Positions 6,490-12,675 of a stretch of DNA of 23,421 bases are shown here, piece after piece; position 1 is the first letter of the stretch; the number at the start of each line of letters is the position of its first letter. This stretch comes from an uncultured Faecalibacterium sp. (GTDB lineage: Bacteria; Bacillota; Clostridia; Oscillospirales; Ruminococcaceae): positions 1 through 23,421 of the forward strand of contig CAKTEM010000026.1 in NCBI GenBank assembly GCA_934548045.1. Direction: 5' to 3'. The notes below the pieces were generated by a model that made no database searches, was not told where the DNA came from, and was given only the letters and a program-made list of their open reading frames with translations. Made by a program: the position numbers and the translations under genes.

Positions 6490-8574
6490 TTAATCGTCCG
6501 CAGACTCATCAAGGTTGCCGAGCTTCTTGGCCTGTTCGACAACAGCCGAAACCAGATTCTCGGGCAGGATCTCGTAACGGGCGAACTCGGTGGTGAACCA
6601 ACCGCGGCCCTGCGTCGCCTGACGAATGAAGGTGGTGAAGCTGGACAGCTCGGCCAGAGGAACTTCGGCGACGATGGTCTGGAGACCGTCTTCATCCGGC
6701 TCCATACCCAGCACGCGGCCGCGACGCTTGGTGACATCGCCCATGATGTCGCCGGTGTTGTCGTTGGGAACGTGAGCTTTCAGGGTGTGGATGGGCTCGA
6801 GGATGACAGGGCCAGCCTCGGGCATTGCGGCCTTATAGGCCAGCTTTGCAGCCATGATGAACGCCATTTCGGAGCTGTCGACGGGGTGATAGCTGCCGTC
6901 CAGCAGGGTGGCTTTCAGGCCGACCACGGGATAACCAGCCAGCACGCCCTTTTCAGCGGCCAGACGGACGCCCTTCTCGACTGCCGGGAAGAAGTTCTTG
7001 GGAACACTGCCGCCGAAGACCTTTTCCTCGAAGACGACCTGCTCGCTGTCGCAGGGCTCGAAGTTGATGACGACATCACCGAACTGGCCGTGACCGCCGG
7101 TCTGCTTCTTATGACGGCCCTGCTTCTGGCAGGCCTTACGGATGGACTCGCGGTATGCGATGCGCGGAGCCTCGAGGCCGATCTCAACGCCGAACTTGTT
7201 CTTCAGCTTTGCCTTGACGACATCGAGGTGCTGCTCGCCCAGACCACCGATGATCTGCTGGTGGGTCTCAGCGTTGTTGACGTAGCTCAGGGTCGGATCT
7301 TCTTCCATCAGACGAGCCAGTGCGCTGCTGATCTTGCCCTCATCGCCCTTCTTGGCAACGGTAACAGCCATAAACAGGCTGGGCAGGGGGAAGACCGGAG
7401 CCGACATCTTGACGACACGAGCGGAATCGCACAGGGTATCGCCGGTCTTTGCGCTGACGAGCTTTGCGACAGCACCGATATCGCCGGCACCGATGGACTC
7501 GGCTTCGACCTGCTTCTTGCCGATAACGGTCAGCGGCTTGCCGATCTTCTCGGTCTCGCCGGTACGGGCATTGATGAGCGTTGCGCCGCCGGTAACTTTG
7601 CCGCTCAGGACACGCAGATAGCTCAGCTTGCCGACGAACGGGTCAGCCACGGTCTTGAAGACGTAAGCCGCAGTCGGCTCGTCCTCGGTGCAGTGCAGCT
7701 CGACCGGCTCGCCGTTAGCGTCCTCGGCAAGGATGCTCTCATCATGCTGGGGGCTGGGCAGGAGCTTGCTCATATTGTAGAGCAGCATATCCAGAGCCTG
7801 CTGGTTGACGGCACTGCCGCAGAACACGGGGGTGATCAGGCCGTCTTTAACGCCCTTGCGCATACCCTCGACGATTTCCTCGGTCGTGAAGGGTTCGCCG
7901 CCGAAGAACTTCTCCATCAGCTCGTCGTCGGTCTCGGCAATTGCCTCGCTCATAGCCTCAATCAGGCCCTGGAAGCGGTGGCCGATGTCGGGAAGGTCGA
8001 CCTGGATCTGCTTGCCGCTCTCATACTTAAAGGCTTTCTGGCTGAACAGGTTGATGTACACGGGGGTGCCGTCGTCCAGCTTGGCCGGAACGACGCAGGG
8101 GCAGACGGTGGAACCGAACTTGATTTTCATGTCCTCGAGGATCTTGAAGTAGTTTGCGTTCTCAAGGTCACACTTGGAGACGAAGACCATCGTTGCCTTG
8201 TTGTTCTTCCGTGCCAGCTGGAAAGCCTTCTCCGCGCCGACGGTCACGCCGCTGCGGCCGGACACACAGACCAGCACACTCTCTGCTGCCCGGATGCCCT
8301 CATACTCGCCTGCCTCGAAATCGAACAGGCCCGGTGCGTCGATGAGGTTGTACTTGATGCCCTCATACTCTACCGGAACCACCGATGCCGAAAGGCTGGC
8401 CTTCCGTTTTGCTTCCTCAGGGTCAAAGTCCGAAATCGTGGTGCCGTCCTCGACCCGGCCCATACGCTCTGCTGCGCCCGAAAAATAGACCAGTGCTTCG
8501 GTCAGCGTCGTTTTGCCGCTGCCAGCATGGCCTGCAATCAAGATATTACGGATGTTGTTGCTTGCGTATTTCAT
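6490..8574 (-). CDS. Elongation factor G-like GTPase (EF-G2 type)
   Basis: A 694-aa translational GTPase of EF-G size and domain order: G domain, domain II, domain III (EEDPTLSY, GLGEQHLDVV), domain IV (GGHGQFGDVVINFEP) and domain V. The P-loop is GHAGSGKTT at residues 15-23. The switch II motif reads DAPGLFDF (79-86), so the catalytic His of the usual DTPGH is Leu; the G4 motif reads SKCD instead of NKxD. These changes fit the EF-G2/FusA2-like paralogues rather than the housekeeping translocase, which is normally encoded with rpsL and rpsG. I chose ATG 8574 because the P-loop domain begins there and GAGGG precedes it; an upstream extension to 8652 crosses the promoter. Its cellular role is not established. 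It is monocistronic, with its own terminator. Confidence 0.9.
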   Translation of the reverse strand: MKYASNNIRNILIAGHAGSGKTTLTEALVYFSGAAERMGRVEDGTTISDFDPEEAKRKASLSASVVPVEYEGIKYNLIDAPGLFDFEAGEYEGIRAAESVLVCVSGRSGVTVGAEKAFQLARKNNKATMVFVSKCDLENANYFKILEDMKIKFGSTVCPCVVPAKLDDGTPVYINLFSQKAFKYESGKQIQVDLPDIGHRFQGLIEAMSEAIAETDDELMEKFFGGEPFTTEEIVEGMRKGVKDGLITPVFCGSAVNQQALDMLLYNMSKLLPSPQHDESILAEDANGEPVELHCTEDEPTAAYVFKTVADPFVGKLSYLRVLSGKVTGGATLINARTGETEKIGKPLTVIGKKQVEAESIGAGDIGAVAKLVSAKTGDTLCDSARVVKMSAPVFPLPSLFMAVTVAKKGDEGKISSALARLMEEDPTLSYVNNAETHQQIIGGLGEQHLDVVKAKLKNKFGVEIGLEAPRIAYRESIRKACQKQGRHKKQTGGHGQFGDVVINFEPCDSEQVVFEEKVFGGSVPKNFFPAVEKGVRLAAEKGVLAGYPVVGLKATLLDGSYHPVDSSEMAFIMAAKLAYKAAMPEAGPVILEPIHTLKAHVPNDNTGDIMGDVTKRRGRVLGMEPDEDGLQTIVAEVPLAELSSFTTFIRQATQGRGWFTTEFARYEILPENLVSAVVEQAKKLGNLDESADD

Positions 8575-8640
8575 ATCGGTTTTTCCCTCATTTCCGCCTT
8601 GCAGAACATTCTCTCTGCTTTTGTGGCATATTTTACAAAG

Positions 8641-8669
8641 ATAATACCACACTACAGGCGTTTTTTAAA
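8641..8669 (-). promoter_or_regulatory. Probable promoter of the EF-G-like gene
   Basis: On the minus strand there is TTTAAA (8664-8669), 17 nt, TATTAT (8641-8646). It lies about 70 bp upstream of the chosen start. Confidence 0.5.
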
Positions 8670-8754
8670 TATTTCGTTTCAATTTTCTGGCTTTTCAGCT
8701 GCCAAACTTCCTGCCCAACTTTTGTGCATTTTGACCGATAACTCTGAAATTTGA

Positions 8755-8783
8755 TTGTAAAACGCCGAAACATCCTGTATAAT
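8755..8783 (+). promoter_or_regulatory. Promoter of the LRR lipoprotein gene
   Basis: TTGTAA (8755-8760), 17-nt spacer, TATAAT (8778-8783). Start of transcription is expected near 8790, with a leader of about 28 nt. Confidence 0.75.
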
Positions 8784-8817
8784 AAGGGCACATCAATGTA
8801 TCGAGGAGGCTTTTGCC

Positions 8818-9627
8818 ATGAAGAAAACAAAAAGATTCGTGCAATTTATCTGTCTTTTGATGACTCTTAGCTTTCTTGTAGCCTGTAATGATTCTTCTTC
8901 CGGCAGCTCTTCAAATTCTTCCCCTGCAAATTCTTCTAGTTCTCCTTCCAGTTCGTCAAGTTCCCAAGGAAGTTCATCTAGTGCTAATTCCAATTTTTAC
9001 CATTCCAACGGTTTAGGGTATTATGTTGTCGGCGGAACCTTACAGGGAATATTCACCACTTCTGGAGAACCATTGAGCGGAAAAATCGTTATTCCTTCTA
9101 GTATAGATGGTAAATCTATAACTGCTATTAGTGAATATTCTTACATTTTCCGGGATGAAACTTTAATTACCGAAGTTGTCCTTCCTGATTCCATCACTAC
9201 TCTTCCTAATGGAATATTTTGGGGTTGTTCGGGCCTCAGGAAGGTAACTCTTCCGAAAACTTTAATCGAACTTCCTGATGGTGCTTTTCATGGATGTACA
9301 AGCTTGGAAGAAATTTTTCTTCCGAAAACCCTTTCTAAGCTCGGCGGACTTTCTTTTTACGGCTGTAGTTCACTAAAAAGCGTTCAACTTCCATCCCGGG
9401 TTCACACAATTGGTCACTCAGCCTTCCGAGAGTGTACAAATCTTCAAGAAATATATCTTCCAAAGAGTCTTAGCTCCGTTGGTGTATTGAGTTTTTCTGG
9501 TTGTACATCGTTAAAAAAGGTTTTTTACAATGGAAATTTGGAAGATTGGAACAAAATCGACTTTCCTACTGCCTCATTGGGTGGAGATAAAAATTTTTTA
9601 CAGAATAAGCTAATTTTAAATAATTAA
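8818..9627 (+). CDS. BspA-type leucine-rich-repeat lipoprotein
   Basis: 269 aa. Residues 1-23 are a lipoprotein signal peptide with lipobox LVAC (Cys 23). A Ser/Asn/Pro-rich linker covers about 25-58. A globular part follows, then about five tandem 23-residue repeats of the LRR_5/BspA kind, each with the pattern L..V.LP..L..L....F.GC.S. The tail VFYNGNLEDWNKI is the usual end of such arrays. The protein should be anchored on the outer face of the membrane; BspA-like proteins are often adhesins or host-interacting proteins, but its ligand is unknown. The gene is clearly more AT-rich than its neighbours and sits alone between its own promoter and terminator, which suggests horizontal acquisition. 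AGGAGG lies 8 nt before ATG 8818. Confidence 0.85.
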   Translation: MKKTKRFVQFICLLMTLSFLVACNDSSSGSSSNSSPANSSSSPSSSSSSQGSSSSANSNFYHSNGLGYYVVGGTLQGIFTTSGEPLSGKIVIPSSIDGKSITAISEYSYIFRDETLITEVVLPDSITTLPNGIFWGCSGLRKVTLPKTLIELPDGAFHGCTSLEEIFLPKTLSKLGGLSFYGCSSLKSVQLPSRVHTIGHSAFRECTNLQEIYLPKSLSSVGVLSFSGCTSLKKVFYNGNLEDWNKIDFPTASLGGDKNFLQNKLILNN

Positions 9628-9640
9628 GGTCTTGTCTCTC

Positions 9641-9682
9641 CAAAAAAAAACGAGGTTGTCACCTACAACAGCCTCGTTTTTG
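9641..9682. terminator. Terminator after the LRR lipoprotein gene
   Basis: ACGAGGTTG (9650-9658) pairs with CAGCCTCGT (9669-9677), one G-U pair, followed by a T run. A run of nine A precedes the stem, so it could also work on the minus strand. Confidence 0.75.
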
Positions 9683-9683
9683 A

Positions 9684-9712
9684 TTGAAATCTCTGAAAAT
9701 TTATGTTATCCT
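9684..9712 (+). promoter_or_regulatory. Promoter of the 33-aa membrane peptide gene
   Basis: TTGAAA (9684-9689), 17 nt, TATCCT (9707-9712) with TG at the extended -10 position. Transcription would begin near 9719 and leave a leader of about 125 nt before the peptide start, unusually long for a 33-codon gene. Confidence 0.55.
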
Positions 9713-9842
9713 TACTTTGTCGCTTTTCAGCGGCGGAAGGCACTTTCTGCAAATACAGGTGGTCATGCTCCTCCCGGCCAAGCACCGGGGGATGTTTATT
9801 TCTTTGCTTCCCCTGACGCAAACGCGAAAGGGGGGATGTTCT

Positions 9843-9944
9843 ATGTCATTGAGCGAAGTCCTGCAGCTGCTCGCCGTCATCGGCGGCGCAGTCTTTGTGA
9901 CGTTCCAGATCACATGGACGATTTCCAACAGCAAAAAGAAATGA
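9843..9944 (+). CDS. 33-aa single-span membrane peptide, candidate type I toxin
   Basis: Begins MSLSEVLQLLAVIGG, continues with a hydrophobic stretch to about residue 27, and ends SNSKKK: one membrane segment with a basic tail. A strong site, AAAGGGGGG, lies 7 nt before ATG 9843. The site can pair with TTCCCCT at 9808-9814, so translation may be masked in the full leader. The stop codon lies inside the left arm of a perfect 15-bp terminator. An opposing promoter at 10039-10067 should make an RNA antisense to the 3' end of this message. Size, topology and arrangement match type I toxins such as TxpA and BsrG, although I see no sequence identity to a named family. It could instead be an ordinary small membrane protein. 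The ORF and its ribosome site are seen; toxicity is inference. Confidence 0.65.
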   Translation: MSLSEVLQLLAVIGGAVFVTFQITWTISNSKKK

Positions 9945-10032
9945 CCGCCTCTGCCCAACCAAAGCAAGCGGTCATTTCTTTTTTGACTAACTGATTTGTG
10001 AGGAGCTGACTTTTGCAGTCAGTGCCTTTTCT
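9932..10032 (-). ncRNA. Candidate antisense RNA (antitoxin) to the 33-aa peptide mRNA
   Basis: Predicted transcript of about 100 nt from the minus-strand promoter at 10039-10067 to the shared terminator. It would contain a 5' hairpin (CTGAC...GTCAG, 10007-10021 region) and end with the TTTCTTTTTG run after the 15-bp stem. About 50 nt overlap the 3' end of the peptide mRNA, including its last codons. There is no open frame in it. Existence of the RNA is inferred from promoter and terminator only. Confidence 0.55.
9934..9984. terminator. Bidirectional terminator shared by peptide mRNA and antisense RNA
   Basis: Perfect 15-bp inverted repeat (9934-9948 with 9968-9982) around a 19-nt loop. T runs occur on both strands: TTCTTTTTT on plus, TTTCTTTTTG on minus. 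The peptide stop codon (9942-9944) lies inside the stem. Confidence 0.85.
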
Positions 10033-10038
10033 ATTTGA

Positions 10039-10067
10039 AGTATAGTAGTTTTTTAAGGTTTTGTCAA
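10039..10067 (-). promoter_or_regulatory. Minus-strand promoter facing the 33-aa peptide gene
   Basis: TTGACA (10062-10067), 17-nt spacer, TATACT (10039-10044) on the minus strand: a perfect -35 and a 5/6 -10. There is no minus-strand coding gene downstream before the terminator at 9934-9984, so it most plausibly makes a short RNA. Confidence 0.75.
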
Positions 10068-10103
10068 CCCCTTTCACCGTTCTGTACAAAGGAGGCTTTT
10101 GCC

Positions 10104-10583
10104 ATGAAACGCACCGATTACATCAACTGGGATGAATACTTTATGGGCATTGCCCTGCTGACAGCCATGCGCTCCAAAGACCCGAGCAGTCAGGTCGGCG
10201 CGTGCATCGTCAGCCCCGAAAACAAAATTCTGTCTTTAGGCTACAACGGTATGCCCATCGGCTGCGACGACGACGCGATGCCATGGGAACGGGAGGGCGA
10301 ACCGCTGGAGACCAAATACATGTACGTCTGCCACGCCGAGTTGAACGCCATCCTCAACAGCGCGCACAACAACCTGAAAGGCGCACGCGTCTATGTGACT
10401 CTCTTCCCTTGCAACGAATGTACCAAGGCCATCATCCAGTCCGGCATCTCGGAGGTCGTCTATTACAGCGACAAATACCACGACACCGATTCCAGCGTTG
10501 CGGCACGGTTCATGTTCAAAAAGGCCTGTGTCCGTCTGACGCCCTATCAGCCCAGCGGACGGCACGCAGAGCTGGATTTGTGA
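10104..10583 (+). CDS. Deoxycytidylate (dCMP) deaminase family protein
   Basis: Converts dCMP to dUMP for thymidylate synthesis; ComEB-like. 159 aa, the family's usual size. Zinc site: HAE (residues 77-79) with the catalytic Glu, and PCNEC (102-106) giving the two Cys ligands. The early SQVGACIV and GYNGMPIGCDD segments are typical of dCMP deaminases. ATG 10104 follows AAAGGAGG; a longer frame back to 10035 crosses the antisense promoter and has no ribosome site. A plus-strand promoter for this gene is not obvious. The start region shares 19 identical bases with the lipoprotein gene at 8804-8822. Single gene, followed by the inverted-repeat element. Confidence 0.9.
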   Translation: MKRTDYINWDEYFMGIALLTAMRSKDPSSQVGACIVSPENKILSLGYNGMPIGCDDDAMPWEREGEPLETKYMYVCHAELNAILNSAHNNLKGARVYVTLFPCNECTKAIIQSGISEVVYYSDKYHDTDSSVAARFMFKKACVRLTPYQPSGRHAELDL

Positions 10584-10595
10584 GCGTCTGCGTTG

Positions 10596-10793
10596 GGGCA
10601 ACGGGTAATTTCCCTCGCAAGTGAGTCGGGTCATTCCATTACCCGCCCTACTGCCTACGGCAGCAGGGTCCCACCCTTCGGACACTTGCTCGTGAAACAA
10701 CCCGTCGCCCCTCCCCAGAGACGCATCTTTCGCGCAGGACGCTCCCTTTAGAAAATGCAAGAGGTATTATGCGAGGGAAATTACCCGTTGCCC
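10596..10793. mobile_element. MITE-like element with 24-bp perfect terminal inverted repeats
   Basis: The sequence at 10596-10619 (starting GGGCAACGGGTAATTTCCC) is repeated exactly in inverse at 10770-10793. The 198-bp unit contains an internal hairpin (CTGCC-tac-GGCAG, 10651-10663, extended by flanking CCCT/AGGG) and a third copy of ATTACCCG near 10638. It has no ribosome site or convincing gene; a minus-strand open frame runs through it into the deaminase gene and is not believable. I see no clear target-site duplication. It fills the gap between the dCMP deaminase gene and the argF promoter. It may be a non-autonomous transposon or another kind of dispersed palindromic element. Confidence 0.6.
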
Positions 10794-10795
10794 TC

Positions 10796-10824
10796 TTGAC
10801 CCCTGTTTCTTTCTGCTATATAAT
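10796..10824 (+). promoter_or_regulatory. Promoter of argF
   Basis: TTGACC (10796-10801), 17-nt spacer, TATAAT (10819-10824). The -35 begins 2 bp after the right inverted repeat of the element at 10596-10793. The AT-rich leader (about 10835-10870, with GCATAAATATACA and TTTGAATAAAG) could hold an arginine-repressor site, but no clean ARG box is visible. Confidence 0.8.
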
Positions 10825-10881
10825 AGAGTCATCATTTCGCATAAATATACAATTTTATTTGAATAAAGAAGGATATATGCA

Positions 10882-11877
10882 ATGAGTCTAAAAAATCGCA
10901 GCTTTTTGAAGCTTCTGGACTACACCCCTGCTGAGATCGAGGAACTGCTCGACCTCGCCGCCGACCTCAAGGCAAAGAAGAAGTCCGGCATCCGCCACAA
11001 CAACCTGCAGGGCAAGAACATCGCCCTGATTTTTGAGAAGACCTCCACCCGTACCCGTTGCAGCTTCGAGGTCGCTGCACATGACCTCGGCATGGAAGTC
11101 ACCTACCTTGACCCGTCGGGCAGCCAGATCGGCAAGAAGGAGTCCATCGCCGACACTGCCCGTGTTCTGGGCCGGATGTTCGACGGCATCGAGTACCGCG
11201 GCTACGGCCAGCAGATCGTCGAAGACCTCGCCCACTATGCCGGTGTGCCGGTCTGGAATGGCCTGACGAACGAGTTCCACCCCACCCAGATCCTCGCCGA
11301 CTTCCTCACCATCCGGGAGCATTTCGGCCATCTGAAGGGCATCAACTTCGTTTACTTCGGTGATGCCCGTTACAACATGGGCAACAGCCTGATGGTCGGC
11401 TGCGCAAAGATGGGTCTGAACTTCACCGCCTGCGCACCCAAGAAGTACCAGCCCGACCCGGAACTGGTCGCTCAGTGTCAGGCTATCGCCGCCGAGACCG
11501 GCGCAACTCTCCGCTTCGAGGAAGACCCCACCGTTGCCGCCAAGGGTGCCGATGTTCTGTACACCGACGTCTGGGTCTCGATGGGCGAACCGGTCGAAGT
11601 CTGGGAAGAGCGCATCAACGACCTGTCGGCCTATCAGATCAACCAGAACCTGATGGATATCGCCGGCCCGAACGCTGTCTTTATGCACTGCCTGCCGGCC
11701 TATCACGACCACAAGACCACCGTCGGCAAGGAGATGGGCGAGCGGTTCCACCGCGACGCGATGGAAGTCACCGACGAGGTCTTCGAGGGCAAGCAGAGCA
11801 TCGTCTTTGACGAGGCTGAGAACCGGATGCACACCATCAAGGCAGTCATGGCCGCAACGCTGGGCTACGAAGACTAA
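10882..11877 (+). CDS. argF: Ornithine carbamoyltransferase
   Basis: Joins carbamoyl phosphate to ornithine to make citrulline (arginine biosynthesis; the same enzyme can run in reverse in the deiminase pathway). 331 aa. Carbamoyl phosphate binding: STRTR at residues 55-59 and HPTQ after NGLTNEF. Ornithine side: DVWVSMGE and the HCLPA loop with its Cys, which separates it from aspartate carbamoyltransferase. ATG 10882 has GAAGG 9 nt upstream. It stands alone with its own promoter and a strong terminator; no other arg gene is adjacent, so an anabolic or catabolic role cannot be decided from this window. Confidence 0.95.
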   Translation: MSLKNRSFLKLLDYTPAEIEELLDLAADLKAKKKSGIRHNNLQGKNIALIFEKTSTRTRCSFEVAAHDLGMEVTYLDPSGSQIGKKESIADTARVLGRMFDGIEYRGYGQQIVEDLAHYAGVPVWNGLTNEFHPTQILADFLTIREHFGHLKGINFVYFGDARYNMGNSLMVGCAKMGLNFTACAPKKYQPDPELVAQCQAIAAETGATLRFEEDPTVAAKGADVLYTDVWVSMGEPVEVWEERINDLSAYQINQNLMDIAGPNAVFMHCLPAYHDHKTTVGKEMGERFHRDAMEVTDEVFEGKQSIVFDEAENRMHTIKAVMAATLGYED

Positions 11878-11907
11878 GGCTTTTTTCTAAATAACACTTG
11901 AAACACA

Positions 11908-11957
11908 AAAAACTCTGAACCATTCCGGGCAGCTTTCCGGAAGGTTCAGAGTTTTTC
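11908..11957. terminator. Bidirectional terminator between argF and the PTS operon
   Basis: CTCTGAACC-A-TTCCGG pairs with CCGGAA-GGTTCAGAG, flanked by an A run on the left and a T run on the right. It serves argF on plus and the IIC-sulfatase-IIA-IIB operon on minus. Confidence 0.88.
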
Positions 11958-11987
11958 TTTTCTGTCTTGATTTTGTTTTTAAGAGGC

Positions 11988-12287
11988 TCAGCCCATCATC
12001 TGGATGGCAGACTCGAGGACTTCCTTGCCCTTCATCATGCCGTACAGGCGCATGTCGATGACAGCGACCGGCTTATCCGGGAAGGCAGAAGTGACCTTGT
12101 CCTTCTGGTAACGAACCTGGGGTCCGAGCAGGATGCAGTCCGCAGCTGCGCCCTTCTCGTTCATCTCGCTCAGGCCGTAAGCGTGGATGTCGCAGTCAAA
12201 GTTCATTTCCTTTGCGGCAGCGCGCATTTTCTCGACCAGCAGGCTGGTAGACATACCGGCAGCACAGAACAAAACGATGTTTTTCAT
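11988..12287 (-). CDS. PTS lactose/cellobiose-family EIIB
   Basis: 99-aa cytosolic phosphocarrier. MKNIVLFCAAGMSTSLLVEK carries the catalytic Cys at residue 8 in the P-loop-like LFCAAGMSTS of the Lac/Chb family EIIB; it passes phosphate from EIIA to the incoming sugar. ATG 12287 is preceded by AAGGAGA. It is the last gene of the four-gene operon, 38 nt after the IIA stop. Normal length. Confidence 0.93.
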   Translation of the reverse strand: MKNIVLFCAAGMSTSLLVEKMRAAAKEMNFDCDIHAYGLSEMNEKGAAADCILLGPQVRYQKDKVTSAFPDKPVAVIDMRLYGMMKGKEVLESAIQMMG

Positions 12288-12325
12288 AGCGAATTCTCCT
12301 TCATCTATCTCGTGCAGGCAGAAGC

Positions 12326-12658
12326 TCAACCCTTCTGCTCTGCCATTTTACGGTACAGTTCCACAAACTCGACTGCCATATCTTTTACGACCATCGCGTC
12401 CATCAGGTGATCCTGTGCGTGAACCATCAGCAGCATGACCGGGATATGGTCACCGCGGATCTCCGACTGGATCATCTCAGTCTGGGTGTTGTGGGCATTG
12501 ATAAGAGCCTCTTCGCACTCTTTCAGACGGGCATCGGCTTCCTCAAAGTTGCCTTTCTTTGCCTCCTGAACCGCCTCCATCGCGAGGCTGCGAGCGTTGC
12601 CGCCCTCGACCACAAGGTTCATTACCAGTTCATCGTATTGATCTTGATCCAACTGCAT
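12326..12658 (-). CDS. PTS lactose/cellobiose-family EIIA
   Basis: 110-aa helical phosphocarrier. GGNARSLAMEA near the N-terminus and VHAQDHLM at about residues 79-86 are the family signatures: His 80 is the expected phosphorylated residue and Asp 83 the metal ligand that ties the trimer together. It follows the sulfatase stop by 17 nt, and its GGGAGG site overlaps that stop. It should take phosphate from HPr and give it to the EIIB encoded next. Confidence 0.93.
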   Translation of the reverse strand: MQLDQDQYDELVMNLVVEGGNARSLAMEAVQEAKKGNFEEADARLKECEEALINAHNTQTEMIQSEIRGDHIPVMLLMVHAQDHLMDAMVVKDMAVEFVELYRKMAEQKG

Positions 12659-12675
12659 AAAGTATAAGTCCTCCC

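Noticed and set aside
6463..8754. A 763-codon open frame on the plus strand opposite the EF-G-like gene
   Set aside because: It mirrors the EF-G codons in a stop-poor frame; low-complexity Leu/Ala/Asp composition, no start signal.
10035..10103. Longer N-terminus for the dCMP deaminase
   Set aside because: No ribosome site, covers the antisense promoter, and the family begins at the ATG at 10104.
10236..10760. A 174-codon minus-strand open frame across the inverted-repeat element and the deaminase gene
   Set aside because: It runs antisense through a clear gene and through both palindromic parts of the element; no ribosome site.
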